Source of the DNA: Paracentrotus lividus
Lineage: Eukaryota > Echinodermata > Echinoidea > Camarodonta > Echinidae
Assembly (NCBI GenBank): GCA_940671915.1
Contig: CALNVZ010003434.1
Location: forward strand, 43,699,330-43,763,329
Direction of reading: 5' to 3'
DNA length: 64,000 bases
The stretch's first letter is position 1. The number at the start of each line of letters is the position of its first letter. The position numbers were made by a program, and so were the translations under genes. Below the pieces are notes generated by a model. It did not search any database and was not told the DNA's origin. It saw only the letters and a list, made by a program, of their open reading frames with translations. Of the stretch, positions 1 to 13,040 are shown one piece after another.

Positions 1-28
1 GTGTGTGTGTGTGTGTGTGTGTGTGTGT
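1..28. repeat. (GT)n microsatellite
   Basis: An uninterrupted GT dinucleotide run opens the window and may continue beyond its edge. Similar TG tracts recur at 4.3-4.5 and 4.75 kb. Confidence 0.95.
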
Positions 29-740
29 CGAAAATCGGTCTTCTTCTTTGTGTCCGCCATCGACACAAAATATTGGATATCCAGCTATTTAAAGACTTGA
101 AATTATTCTTTAAGTTTGCTGGACTCTTTTTTAAATAAATTTGAGCCAATCGACCTTCCCTGACATGGTTTTTATCCGGTGTGAATCAATGCTACAGACG
201 AACCGCGCATTCTACTCAAAAGCTCTCATAATATTTTTCCTCTTAGTCCCATGCGCTCAGATTTCACGCGGGCAATTTTCCCTTCTGTTCCACTTTGCTT
301 TGGTCCCATATATTGAATATCAGTGCGACGGTGCCTTGGATACTCGTAACTCGCTAGGATGCATTTAGGATGTAACTAGAGGCATTTTCATTTCGTCTCA
401 CGGAGTAGTCTTCAATTGGAAAGTTAAAACGGTATGTCGGTTGTGATATGTCGTTATGATCACCCCTTTTGCAGGACTCCAATTTTTGCCGGATTCGGTG
501 ACGATCATGTCGCTCTATAGTGGTACCGAAATAAGCACCAAATAACTGATATTTTTCATAACATGGGAAGCACCAAAGATTAATGGGAATATTAGTCACA
601 GTATATTATTGTAGTTTATAGAAATATGAATAAATATTGTTTTATTCACCTCATTTAACTATATATGTAGGCCTAAACCAAACATCGTAATCCTGACAAA
701 GGATTTGCCCACCATGATTCCAACAAGGAATTTAATCAAT
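29..740. other. Non-coding stretch, nothing recognised
   Basis: AT-rich sequence with only short ORFs of no recognisable composition. I see no domain, tRNA or transposon ends here. Confidence 0.5.
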
Positions 741-1130
741 ATGGACATTGAGACTATGCTATGTAAAGCAATCAAGAGAAGCAGTGATTGTCAAGGAATT
801 AAAACACAGACTGGATATTGGGACTATGGAAAGCGATCACAGGAGCAGTGAATTTCAATGAATTCAAACACATACTGGATATTGAGACTATGGAAAGCGA
901 TCAGGGGAGCAGTGATTGTGAAACACAGACTGGATATTGAGACTATGGAAAGTGATCAGGGGAGCAGTGACTGTCAAACACAGACTGGATATTGAGACTA
1001 TGGAAAGTGATCAGGGGAGCAGTGATTGTCAAACACAGACTGGATATTGAGACTATGGAAAGCGATCAGGGGAGCAGTGATTGTCAAAAACAGACTGGAT
1101 ATTGAGACTATGGAGAGCGATGAGGGGAGC
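741..1130 (+). repeat. Tandem repeat, about 55-bp unit, six to seven copies
   Basis: The unit contains CTGGATATTGAGACTATGG followed by AAAGYGATCAGGGGAGCAGTGA and TGTCAAACACAGA. Copies start near 743 (diverged), 801, 867, 922, 975, 1033 and 1089. The central copies are nearly identical and the outer ones are diverged, the usual pattern when an array turns over from its middle. The short ORF across it shifts frame between units and is not a gene. Confidence 0.9.
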
Positions 1131-1586
1131 ATAAGGTACCTGCCCATCACTTCATATTTACCTTGCTATCAGTCCATGGATTACGGAGATGTGGGAGAAG
1201 AAAATGCGATGTAAGTCATCCCATCTTGCTCCCCTTCCGACCATTCTCGGTTTCGACGTCGGAACGTAGAATCGGAGGAGAAAAGGGGCGACATTTAAAA
1301 CTGATTTGAGGTCGGGGGTCGGGAGGGTACCTTGATAAAATTCAAGAGCAATCGGGATGAACCGAAATGATTAAACCGTCTCACTGTTCTCTCGATCATT
1401 CATTATAAGTCTTAATCATAATAATTTGAATATAAATAGATAAATATGAATATAAATGTTTCTTGTTTTGGACGAACAGAAAAGGATGTTAGGGTGTAAG
1501 TAAGCATAGTAAGTAAACGTTTTTTCACGGGTCTCATTGTTTCAAAAGCTGAGGAATGGTATGAATATTCTGCCATGTATAAATCC

Positions 1587-1766
1587 AGCATATCGTCGGC
1601 TTGGAGCCAGAAGGGCGCTATTGTAGATCAAGGATGTTCCGTTTGGAGCCATAAGGGCGCTATTACCATTGACTTTGTACAGTAATAGCGCCCTTCTGGC
1701 TCTCAACGGAACATCTATAAGATGCAATAACGCCCTTATGGCTCCCAACAGACGATATGGTATGCT
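1587..1766. mobile_element. Hairpin MITE with about 80-bp inverted arms
   Basis: The left arm (1587-1665) and right arm (1683-1766) are imperfect reverse complements around a 17-base loop. Each arm carries two direct copies of a GGAGCCAKAAGGGCGCTATT module, so the module occurs four times, two per strand. There is no coding capacity. This is best read as a foldback MITE. The two opposing short ORFs across it are by-products of the palindrome. Confidence 0.8.
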
Positions 1767-1769
1767 AGA

Positions 1770-4195
1770 TTTTGTAACTGTCTATAATCGAAACCTTACG
1801 TTTAAAAATTTATTACTGGCTATAATAGTAAGAAATGTACAATATTCTGCATTAATCGTTATTATACGTCACTGTCTGTGATAATTTTTTAAGGTCCAGA
1901 AGTTCAGCTCAGGTCATCATCGGCATGATTCTCCTCATATGCAGGCTCTTGTAATTTCGTCATCCTCAGCTACCATCTAACCCCTCCCCATCAATCCCAA
2001 TATCTGGTTCCACCCCGCATCAGTTCATCTTCCTTGAACCACTCCTTCCCAATCGCTTCTTCTCTCTGGAACGAATGAGAGGATTAGGCAACGTGCTAGA
2101 AATATCCTTTTGATTTTCTTCCGATTGTAGCCTCTGCGGATTCTCATGGCAACCTGAGATGAGGACCCGACTGAAAGACAACCCATCAAGGATTAGCGAC
2201 CAGCCGGGTGGCAATGCCAATCGCAATTAGGCTATCTTAAGGTCTTGATCATCCCTAGATTCCTTTCCTCATAGACGTGGGAAGGAGGAATCTTCAAGAA
2301 AGGAGATATTACACGCCGCAGTTCCCACTCCCATGTACAAAATGCCATTGCAAATTTTGCCTAGGAAATTCGGCGTAATGTTGAGTTCAACATTATAGTC
2401 GGATCCTTACGTCATGAAACTGCCTAGGCCAAAGTACCCTGTCCCTATCCTGTACAATACTCCTTTCCTCACATAAGTTGAATTCTATCAACCTAATATT
2501 ACATCGCAAATAATAAATTAAGATATATCTGTTGTTGTTGTTGTTTTTTTTTTATTTTACGGCGCTGTCATTCATAATATGATTACTTGCGCCATTTTTG
2601 AACGTGCCCACAAGTGCCATATGTCTATGATACATCTATAAAGGTATAGTAATGGCTATAAAAGAAAACCCGTCACGATGATCATGATAGCAGGGAGATT
2701 TCCCTGATCATACCAAGTTTAGGGATACCTTTCCCAGTTTACTCTCTTTAGGAAATGCCTTCATACATTAGGATCTTGTGAGATGTCGAGTTAATCAATT
2801 TAAACCATGATATATCTATCAGATCAGATTACTAGTGTCTCATCTTCATTCGTGTTCAATAACTGTCTGGTGTCTGTCTCCCATTTGTAAGGTGATATTC
2901 ATTCATGCCTGGGTTTAAGCTCCCATGGTTTTTGAAACTAGGCTTTTAATCTACCTTTGGATGAATCTTAGGCATAATGTGCTTGACTTGTGTTTTTCTA
3001 CCACCATCAATATCTTCATTTTAAAGTTATATTTCGCACTACAATTTACATACGGTGCAAGTCTTGAGAGTTACATAATACTTCTTTGTTCCAGACATTT
3101 TTAGTCAATTTGCCGTGGACATATTTGAGTTATATTGTTCAGTTTCTCATCTTTCAGGTATATTGCATTTATGAGAGGGTGCTGCAGTCCACATGACACA
3201 ACTCTATTAAGTATTTTAGGGAATAGATTTGTCTCATTTGCACACGGCAAATCCTAAAAATTGCTTTTTCTCCGCCCCAGCCCCCGCTTTCAATTGCTCT
3301 ACCTGTACCCTGAATCCTTGTGTTTCTCATGTTCGTTAAACACATAATCTTCATCATATTAGGTTACATTCCAGGTAATTTCCATCGAATTAGCACTGCT
3401 ATGCGATGAGTAGTTCCGTTAGGTTACATGAATGTTACATGATATGTATGGCAAAGGTATGACGTTCGAGAATGAGCCGTATCGTATGTGAAGATAAGGT
3501 CTTACCTGTGAAAAGGCGTTGCGGATATCTCTTGTACTTTGGGCATATATATAACCGTGATATTTCCTAACTTATACCGTACATTTGTTCGGTGTCTACT
3601 TTATATATATATCACAGACTTACAAACACCTTTTGATGGACCATTATCTTGAAGAGTATATACATACATACATATTTTACTATATCGTTCAAAAACAAAT
3701 CGTTGGGATAAAGTATAATAATATCCCCAAAATATACAAAATGAAAGCAAACATCAACTCAATACTTTTTATTTAAAGTATTTGATGAACTTTGTCTGTT
3801 TGGGAAGTTTAATATTTTGTTTAATGCATTTATTATTTTTCTTTTAAAGCAATTGTTGCATGTTGTGTTTACGAAATAGATTTAAGGTTTGACTCGCTGA
3901 TAAGTTAGCGTTTTCTTCTCCCCCAAATTTTGTAAAAGTTTGATGAATTCATAATTGTCTGTAAATCTTCTTTGAACATGTTCTAGGCCTGATCATAGCC
4001 TACTATCTGTGTACATATTCGATTGACAAAGAATATTCGCTGAATTATAAGCCTGAGGCGACGTTTTTGGCAGTTTGTTTAGCACTTCTTGAAAGCCAAC
4101 TAGCAGACACAGCCATGGCAATGCCGTCGTCAATGCATGGTTAGATGTGGGACGTGTAAAAGACCTTGACATTCAACAAGTATTAAGTTTCTAAA
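1770..4195. other. Non-coding stretch
   Basis: No convincing exon. It contains a (GTT)n tract followed by TTTTACGGCGCTGTCATTCAT at about 2530-2580, which matches a second copy near 55.2 kb (listed separately). Confidence 0.5.
2528..2590 (+). repeat. Dispersed repeat with (GTT)n head, copy 1
   Basis: A GTT trinucleotide run leads into T-rich sequence and then ATTTTACGGCGCTGTCATTC and ATAATATGATTA. The same order occurs at about 55199-55261, so this is a dispersed repeat and not a chance microsatellite. Confidence 0.65.
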
Positions 4196-4199
4196 TCTT

Positions 4200-4349
4200 A
4201 TCTGTGCCAGCCAACACCGATCCTATCACATGGGGCTGTAATGTGTCGCATAGGCCCCATGTCTCCTCTGTGCCAGCCCACAAAGAACCTATCATATGGG
4301 GCTGTAATGTGTTGCCTAGGACCCCTGTCTTCCCGTGTGCGTTGTGGAT
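4200..4349 (+). repeat. Two-copy tandem duplication, about 75 bp
   Basis: Two adjacent copies of a segment containing TCTGTGCCAGCC, then CCTATCA.ATGGGGCTGTAATGTG and CATAGGCCCC or CCTAGGACCCC. The TG-rich microsatellite follows directly. Confidence 0.8.
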
Positions 4350-4520
4350 TGTGTGTGAGTGTGTGTCTAGGTGTGAGTGTGTTTGTGTGTGTGAGTGTGT
4401 GTCAAAGTGCGTGTGTGCATGTGTGTGTGAGTGTGTGTCTAGGTGTGTGTGGGTGTGTGTGAGTGTGTGTGTATTGTTGTGTGTGTTTGTGTGTGTGTGT
4501 GTCTAGGTGTGAGTGTGTTT
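4335..4520. repeat. Compound TG/GAGTG microsatellite
   Basis: Irregular array of TGTGTG, GAGTGTGTGTCTAGGTG and similar units. It creates overlapping Cys/Val-rich and His/Thr-rich ORFs on the two strands. These are low-complexity translations, not proteins. Confidence 0.9.
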
Positions 4521-4747
4521 GGTATTCGTATTTCGCCTTGAGGAGAGGCTTAATCATTATATTCATTGCGTGCGTTGCTTTCACTAGGAGTACACAACAT
4601 TCAGAAAAGTTTAGCAAAAAAGCCTATCCAAAGAAAATGTAAAGTAAAAGTTTGAGTCAGCATACAGATTAGCTAAATATACAAATTTGAAGGCTAAACG
4701 TCATGATACCTGTAATTGGATAAGGTATAATAAAATTTATAGATGTA

Positions 4748-4782
<35 letters not shown>
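4748..4782. repeat. (GT)n microsatellite
   Basis: Pure GT run of about 35 bases. Confidence 0.95.
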
Positions 4783-4784
<2 letters not shown>

Positions 4785-5258
4785 TACTCCAATTAAGTAG
4801 GCCTATAATTTTTTTTTCTCAGACACCTTTCGTTTTCCACTATGCTTTTCATATTTTTATTATACTTTATGATTGCAATATGTAGTGTAAGAGAAATGAA
4901 TGTCTGTACGTTCATTCATAGATTTGGGTCATTTACCAAGAACAACCATCCGGACATGAATCTGGAGATGTCATGTTCAGTTTGTTTTTATTTGTTCAGT
5001 CATCCCTCATAAGTCAAGACTTACTCCATCGAACCACGACACCACCCTTTCAAGAACTCTTTCGACAAACCCATTCTTCATCTTTCCATCCTTTACCATT
5101 CTGTTCAATCTATCTTTTCTTCCCTCCCTATCGGGCGTACATAACCAAGTGTGTTTAGTGTTCTGTGGTTGCTGAGATTATTAAAATCGCAGGTATACTG
5201 CAGTCTTCTAAAGTAGATATCTCGACAGACTTCTTTAACTTTACTTTGATTGAGTTTG

Positions 5259-5461
5259 ATGCTACAGTCACACAGACACTTTAGTTACGTATTTGTTGTT
5301 TTATCCTTCTTTCATCTTCTATTCTATAATTTCTTTGTTTTATTGGATGAACGAAATTGTCACTATTTCCACTGCTGACTATGATGGCATCCGTGGGGAT
5401 CCGCAGAAAAAAATAATTTTTGGACGCAACCTGACGTAAGTGTCTGTGTGACTGCAGCATT
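5259..5461. mobile_element. Short TIR element (MITE), about 200 bp
   Basis: The left end ATGCTACAGTCACACAGACA and the reverse complement of the right end (ATGCTGCAGTCACACAGACA) match over about 25 bases and continue into ACTT..ACG. The interior is non-coding. The superfamily is not determined because no clear target-site duplication is visible. Confidence 0.7.
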
Positions 5462-6950
5462 AAGATTGTATTATTTCGCTTCTTGTTGACAGATCATTAG
5501 CAAAATGTTAAAGCTATTGAAGTTGTTATCTTTGTATCAGAAACATGTAGTAATATATTATAATGATTCAATATGGGAGACGGTGCTTGAATTGGTCCTG
5601 TCTATCTTGCCGGCCGAACATGAACTATTTGGGCGAAAACGTTTAAATATCATGGCCATTCTATAATTCTATTCGCCCACGCGGCGGAGACTTTTTGATC
5701 CGAAAAGATTTGAGAAAATTGAAAAAAGGTCGAAATACGCACTTTATATGCCATGAATCGAAATTGCACTAATTTGATATTGAAAATGCACCTCACGTTG
5801 TGTACAACTGTGCCATATGAATTTGAAAATTCACTTCAATAGATCGTTTGTATAACTTTGTAAAACGAGATTGTAGATTCAATGCAAACGAAGTAAAACG
5901 TACACATCCTGACTTACGGTACCAGTGTTCAAATAAATTAATTTCGTTTAACTTTTACAACTTTCCTCTTTCAAAATTAAATCAAATTAACCCAACTAAT
6001 TATGATTAATATAGAATTCCAAAACATAGAGACCGTAAGCTTGGTTATTGAAAGGTTTACTAGAAGAACATTATCAGATTTCTGATTAAAATGTTGAAAC
6101 GTTTGTGACATCTATATATGCACGAAGACATGAAAGCAGGTCAGCACACATGATGTCAAAATGTCGTCATAAATATCACTTGTCATTAGGTACATGATTA
6201 CTCCGATGAGTGACATTGAAACAGTGTTGATCATCTGATTTTTGTAATATAATACCACTTGTAATTCAATAATGACTACAGTAAGACATATGTTAGCAAT
6301 CGTTTGATAACCCCCGAATATAAATTTGATGGACAAGATGTCTTTAAAAAGGGGCAAGCTGGATACCGCCTCGTAACCCTCGTTGTAAAAATGCAACTTT
6401 TCCTTGTAAGCCTATGATGTAATCATGAATACAACCTAATAAGATCCCGATCGGAAGATCATGAAAAAAGTACTATTAGTCAAGAAAGAAAGGGATAATC
6501 ATTAAAAATAGCATGTCCACTTTGCATAAATACAGAAATAGTTCGACTATGTCAGTATGATACTCTTACCTCTTGTGTCGCGAAATCGGGGAAATATATA
6601 CCAAGCCTATACCGGCTGCTACATATTGTCTTGATGAACACTGAATACATGTTAGTGGGAACGTTCCTAATCACCTTGACCTTGATAACGTTGTCTCTTT
6701 GTATTCTATGATAGTAATATGATAGGACTGCCCTACTTTCCAACATGGAATGTAGGTCTTACGTGCTTTCATGCCCCGTTTGATTCTCCGCTCTTCTGTA
6801 CGACGAAACTATAATTGGAACGAAAAAAAAAAGAGGGAGAGATAATAATAAAAATAAAAATAAATAAGAAGTCCATCTAAATATCTAATTTATCTAAATA
6901 TGTAGAGGTTTGTTGACTTTAAAAAAAAAGAAAAAAGAATTGGTTGGATG
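5462..6950. other. Non-coding stretch
   Basis: AT-rich sequence with short ORFs lacking recognisable domains. The minus-strand 94-codon ORF at 6112-6396 is hydrophobic, but it has no family resemblance or splice context that I can support. Confidence 0.45.
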
Positions 6951-6954
6951 GATA

Positions 6955-7030
6955 GCTCAGTGGTTTAGAAGTTCTGTCATGTCTGTTGGAGGTTTCGGGT
7001 TCTTCCCTGACACCTTCCCTGATTATACCA
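6955..7030 (+). mobile_element. tRNA-derived SINE head, degraded
   Basis: The segment has an A-box-like TAGCTCAGTGGTTTAG and, about 40 bases on, a B-box-like GGGTTCTTCCCTG. The acceptor-stem pairing of a functional tRNA is missing. It therefore looks like the tRNA-related part of a SINE and not a tRNA gene. Confidence 0.55.
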
Positions 7031-7954
7031 AAGTTCCTCAGACATGAATTCCTCCATGCAAACATATGACTTGAAGTTGTGCGTACCTCTCATTGGTTGG
7101 TACCTGAATTGGATTTGTTGAGTAAAATGAATTAACAAAAATACTAAAGACCTATATACCTTTGAGAAAGCTATTGGACGATATCAATATAGGCTTTCAT
7201 ACGAAGTGTGACTCTGGCACGTTCCTCGCTGCCAAGAGGTCTACTGTATCTCTTTTCGATCCCTGGCATGTGGTTTTGTGCACCTTAAAACAAAGAAGAC
7301 CCGAAATCGTAAAACTAATTACGCAAATTAAATCAAACAGAATCGTGATGGGAAACCAGAGTTCAAATCACTTTCCATTTTAGATCCAGCGGATTCCATC
7401 CACTTCGGCGATTCCTGTTTCAATTTTTGATGTTTTCATTGTCTTCCGTCGATCGCTGTACCGTCTACCGTCGTAGTCTATTTATTTGCCCATACCTTGC
7501 AGAGAATTCGGTTATTAACAGTAAATTGAAACGGTGTTCTTCTTCGTGTTGATTTAGCATTAACCTGTGGAATAATTCTCTGAAATTCATTTGATATTAG
7601 GCTCTGTGGAGTGACATGTATCACCTTGTCGAAGTAGAGATGGGTGTACTATCTTGGCGAGGATGAAGGAAATGAAAAAGGAGAACAGCGAATAAAGGGA
7701 GAATTATATTTAAAGCAAGAACGATATGAAGATGATAAGGAAATGTACTTTTGCGACGGAAGTCACTACGAATGTGGATAAACAAGAACAATAGGCGGTA
7801 TAGGAAAAAGGTAAGGATTATCAAGAGAAGAATTTTATTCGGTGAAGAAAAAAGCCGAAAAGAATGATGGTAGGATGTAAAAAGAAAGATGAGGATGGAG
7901 GTCAACATCCATGGCGTCATGCATAAGGTACACAGAATAAAAACTTTAGATAAA

Positions 7955-9005
7955 GTCCCTCCATTAGGACAGGGTTTAAAAAAAATTAAACCAATATTAT
8001 GTTATTCTGATAACAGGGAAGTGTGAGTTCCCTCCTGATAATAAAGAGAGAGACAATGCCGTGGATGAAAAAAAAGGAAGACAGGAGAAGTGAATAAATA
8101 TGACATAGGAAGACAAACAAAATAAAAAAAAGAGATAATAAAAACGAATGAGATGATGAACAACAACCAGAAAAGAAGAAAATGAGGATAATCATGAATA
8201 AAAAATAGATAAAGAATCTGAATAGGTATACATAACATGAAGGAAACAGGAGGGGGAAGTGGGAAAGAACATTACATGGTATTATAACAATTACCACACC
8301 CCTCCCCATTTAAAATTGTCTCGCGATGACCCGCAAAGCTTAAAAGTACCTCCATTAGCACAGGGTTCAAATGTCAATATCATGTCCACGATGACTGTTT
8401 AACATGAACATGTTTAAAGCTAAATTATTGTAGGGGTCATGAGATTGAATTGTGGAAGAAACTGTCTCAAAGTGATTGGGAAAGGTTGATACCAACGCAC
8501 CTAAGAACTGCTTTTTGCTGTGAGGTTTGGAACCAAGAAAACGATAAGAAATTTACTAGCTTCTTCTGAGAGTAACATGCAGTGCACTCATAAATGTATG
8601 TATGGGACTACATGTACATGTGCATACAATTGTTTGGCCCGAACATGTCAGCTTTGGTTATATTATCACTATGAGGGAATTTAGAGAGCAATCCTTTCCT
8701 TTTCAGTGGAACTTTCTACTATAAAATTCTTCCTAAATACTTTGAAGATAATTTGAAAGATTACACTTATTTTGTTCACACATGGTTCACCTTTCCCACT
8801 ACACACTAGATTCTGAGTTTCTCTTTAATGCTTAGGCCTTTTAGAAAGGAGAAAGCATCAGAAGAGGAATATATAAGAACAGAAAAGGAAGATGAGATAT
8901 ACAAAATAAGACGATCACATCCCTCCCCACGTCGTGTGGTCCCACGATAGCCCCACTGTTTGGAATCACAAGTGTATTAAAAGTACCTCCTTTGACACAG
9001 GGTTC
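7955..9005 (+). repeat. Three dispersed copies of a short flank motif
   Basis: GTCCCTCCATTAGGACAGGG (7961), GTACCTCCATTAGCACAGGG (8347) and GTACCTCCTTTGACACAGGG (8980) are related. Each is followed by TTYAAA, and CCCCTCCCC or CCTCCCCAC blocks lie nearby. The intervening DNA (7650-8250) is purine-rich and creates long hydrophobic ORFs on the minus strand that I do not regard as coding. Confidence 0.5.
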
Positions 9006-9029
9006 AAAGATCTTCACCATCACCGTGTA

Positions 9030-12000
9030 ATGCTAATTGCATAGAGACAACTCAGTCAAGGGCAAGATGTTCCTACTCATTGAAAGACCAGATGATATGC
9101 CACTTCTAATTACACCACGTTCACACATGTACCTGTATCCCAATGTCTCAAAAACAGAGTGAATATCCCACAATCGTCATTTCTTGCTGAGGTCTTCAAC
9201 ATTGTGCCATGGTATCTCAGTTGTCTCATTATAACCGAGTTATTCTGTTACGAAACCAAACCGATGAACCATTTATATCTGGCGTTGTTTTATTAATCAT
9301 TTCGATATTATTAATTTAGGAGGAGTATCTTCAATATTGCTGCGATCTGCTTTCCCAGTATACACTTGAATTAGGTAGCACTTGTGAACTAATGTGCGTT
9401 TTGAATCCTACCGCCACACGTTTAATTATGTGTAGAAAAACATCTGTTTTTGTCGTCTCCAGAATCACGTAGATGTCATGGTTCGGAACATTAAAGCAAA
9501 GTTCATTATTTCCAGGATATGGAATATGATGATTGTTGTGTAACCCAAACGTATTTATTTCTATTTCTTCATCGAATCTTTAAATTTCGTTGTTTTAATG
9601 ATTTTTGGCGCAGTTATATAATTCACTCCAAGCGATTAAATAAATTTATCATCGAATCGATGACATATATAATTATTTACTAATATACATGTATATATAT
9701 TATTTGAGTGGCATTTTATTTTTAACCTTCAATGCAGTTATGGAAACTTGTAAATTTTACATGAATTAGAGAGAGGTGTTGGACCATAAGTCACATCGTG
9801 GGAGATAAAGATTTATATCAACTGTCTCTCTAAATCTCAAGCCTAAGCACCAGCAGCCGATAATAATGTAACGCAATGTCTGACCTAGGCTTGAAAATGA
9901 TTTAGGCGGGAAGTGATGAGTGAGATACTGATTGAAAATCCAATCGTCTGCTTGCATCAGCTGTTGGTCCACAGGTCCCGATTTATCTCAATTAAAACAT
10001 CATCAATAGATGCCGAACTACCCATTGGATTCATCATAGGAGATAACGAAAGTTGGACTCCACGTCAGGCACACCGACCTGGCCGAATCTAGCTGGTGTA
10101 ATCCCTGTCATTCGGTTTCTTGTCAGTACGGTGTGTGCGTTCACCTGCGTCTGTCAGTCTGATTGGAGTTCCGTATGGTGTCTGTAAATAGAAGGGAGAA
10201 ATAGTACATGAAATTCATGCTCCAGCGATCTTCCTTTTTTGTCTTTAAAAAGATTTTTACCTCATTGTATTCATTGCAGTCGAATCAACAACGTTCATGA
10301 GATTCGTGAGGTAAAGAAAATTTGTAAATAAACATAAAACCAACAGAATCAACGTATTTTCAAATATACTCGATTATTTATCTTGGTAGTCATGATAAAA
10401 CAAGGTAAAATAATAAAACGTAGTGACATATCTAGATTCTTAGTTACACTTCTTGATATCAGACCAATCACGTGATAATGACACCATTGTTGGTGATTGC
10501 ATTATTTTGTTATGTGTCAGGACAGACATAATGATTACGTTAATGTATGATTAATGTGGAAATAATTACTACCACTCTTTAAAACTGAAACCTCAAATTC
10601 AATGTTTGCGTTATCAGCCCTTGAATATACACATTGTATTCATTTGAGAGGAACTTGAGACATAGGAAAGGTACAAGGAAAACACAAGGAGGGTAGACAA
10701 AGTGATGAAAGATGTAATTCATTGATGTACGTTCGAGGAATAGATACTGCATAGGAAGAGAGTGATAATACGGTTGTTTTACATAATTATAAAGTAATGA
10801 TTAACTCACAAACCGTATATTCATAATCAACATTTGAAACGTTAAAGTTTTTTTCTATGGTTGGTTATGACTTATGAATATGATGAAAGGGAATATTTGT
10901 TATTAACTTCTTAGGCTAATTCAAAGCTTTATATCAACGAACATTTTCCGTAGTAAAGAGATCACCATTCATGTCAAAGAAAGTATTTTATCTGTCTGAG
11001 AAAGTAGTCCAAGCATGTGGGTAATAGGAAAGGCTATTACCTCCCATACGCATTAATGAAGACAGTTATATTAATGACCATTGGCACTTTAATTGGTCCG
11101 TCAGTAAACACACAACAGGTGAACATCCGGGTACTCCATGTATGACTTGGCCTCGTTAACATTATTCTTATTGGGGAAGGTAAAATGCAATACTGTGTTT
11201 CCACTCAGTGTGCAACACTGTTGTACAGGCGTACTCAGCACAATGTTGACAAGTGGAATATTTAAAATCATTCTTAAAGGCCTTAAATTCGTGCGCTGCC
11301 CATTTCATTAAATTTGGTTTCGTTCTAATGTATGTACATGTATAATTGTGGCGTTGAGTAAGTTTGGTCTACAAAAAATAACAGTTCCCAAAACAGTATG
11401 TTACATGTATTCCAAACATATTCATTTGTCAGTGGGAACACCTTATGCTCAGAGTGAGGATAGCGACCCTATTATATGTTTAATTCGATTGTTACGGTGG
11501 CCTCAAAGACGCTAATAATTTCCAGGGTCACTTTTGAAGTAAAGTTTGATTAGATCTCGTTCTTGAAAGGAAGGTATGATGTCAGAGTTATCTAATATAT
11601 TACACAGGGAACAGAAAGTCTTTTTACATGATTAAGCAAAATTGTATTAACGTGAACGTATTACTTTGCCAGTATAAGCAGATTTGAGAAACAAATAAAT
11701 GTAAAACAAAAGCAAATAGCCTATATATTTCTGGGGGCAACAATAAAAGCACAGAAGCTACACTATAGGCCTATAGGCTTATCGAGTTATTAATATTACT
11801 TTCAGTACCCCCCGCCCACCTTTATCAATCCTCATCGAGAATGCAGTTTTCAACAAAAAAAAAGTCCCATGTGAAAAGGAACAGCAATAATGAAGAAATT
11901 ATCGTCATAAATCAGGTTCATTTTCTACGCAAACAATTTTTCCTTGTTTCATACATGCCTGCAGGATAACTAATAATTATACATCAACCATACAAGACAT

Positions 12001-12380
12001 TGAGGTCAATATATACCTTATTTTTTCCCCTGTCTGCCCCTATATCTATTTTCGTGGTAATTGTCAAAAACCCCATAAAGGTTTCAACAGAGGGAAAGGG
12101 CGCACATGTTTAAAACCATCAATATTATTGTCATGATGTTACGTAACAAAGCGGAAAGATTCGTCTCGTTTTGGTAAATTAGCCGACAATTGAAGCAGAG
12201 GGTCGCGAAGATATTGCGAGAGAATGGATTTTGACATGTTGTGAAATTGCCAATGATACAGAAAGAAAAGTAATGAAAAAAGAAAAATTATAAGGAAAAA
12301 AAAAGGCAGACATTCAACATTCGTTCACTTAGAATTGGGCCCTACAGTCATGTTTTTTTTAATGGAAAAAAAAAAAAAAA
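9030..12380. other. Non-coding stretch
   Basis: No exon, TIR pair or RNA gene supported in about 3.3 kb of AT-rich sequence. If the missing 5' exons of the T-box gene lie inside the window, they could be here or further upstream, but I found no match to the conserved start of the T-box. Confidence 0.4.
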
Positions 12381-12389
12381 AAACCAAAC

Positions 12390-12860
12390 CGCTAAGCTGC
12401 TTCCACACATTAGTTTGACAAATTGACTTTCAAACATGTTAACCATTTGTTAGAATATTTTTGTCGTTGCATTTTTATGAATCTTATTTTTGTTAGTATG
12501 TTAATAACGTATTTTTAAGACTTTTATGAAAAGAAATAATACGCTAAGCTACTTCCACACATTAATTTGTCAAATTGACTTTCAAAGATGTTAAATATTT
12601 GTTAGAATATTTTTTTTTTTTTTGCATTTTTTTATGATCCTTATTTTTGTTAGTATGTTAATAACGTATTTTTACGACTTTTATGGAAAAAAAAAATGAC
12701 TTTTACGAATAAAAATACGCTAAGCTGCTTCCACACATTGATTTGTCAAATTGACTTCCAAATATGTTAAACATTTGTTAGAATATTTCTTTTTTTTTTG
12801 CATTTTTATAATTCTTAACTTTGTTAGTATGTTAATAACTTGTTTTATTTTTTTAATTTT
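12390..12860 (+). repeat. Three-copy tandem repeat, about 150-177 bp unit
   Basis: Copies begin at GCTAAGCTGCTTCCACACAT (about 12391), at 12542 and at 12719. Each continues through TTTGTCAAATTGACTT, TTAGAATATTT, a poly-T run and TTTGTTAGTATGTTAATAAC. Unit length varies mainly through the poly-T and poly-A tracts. Confidence 0.85.
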
Positions 12861-12981
12861 CCCCTTCCACAGGGTTCCTTTATTTCATAACTGCAAATAA
12901 CAATTCAAAATTACATGGCAAATAAATAATAAGCCATATAATTGTTAAAAAACCCCAACATTTGAATACATTAAATACACG

Positions 12982-13040
12982 TGAAGAGTTTGACTCCAAA
13001 AGACGCCAAATCCACTTTTGATGAAAATTGAGCTAATGAT
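12982..13040 (+). mobile_element. Solo end related to the 15.4-kb MITE
   Basis: TGAAGAGTTTGACTCCAAAAG followed by CCAAATCCACTTTTGATGAA closely resembles the TIR of the element at 15406-15792. No matching opposite end was found downstream, so this is a fragment or a one-ended copy. Confidence 0.5.

Noticed and set aside
4204-4617. Cys/Val-rich and His/Thr-rich ORFs on opposite strands
   Set aside because: Translations of a TG microsatellite.
10094-10162. Cys-rich reading WCNPCHSVSCQYGVCVHL resembling a follistatin- or EGF-like start
   Set aside because: Short, ends in TGA, lacks the remaining cysteines and any convincing splice donor. Probably chance.
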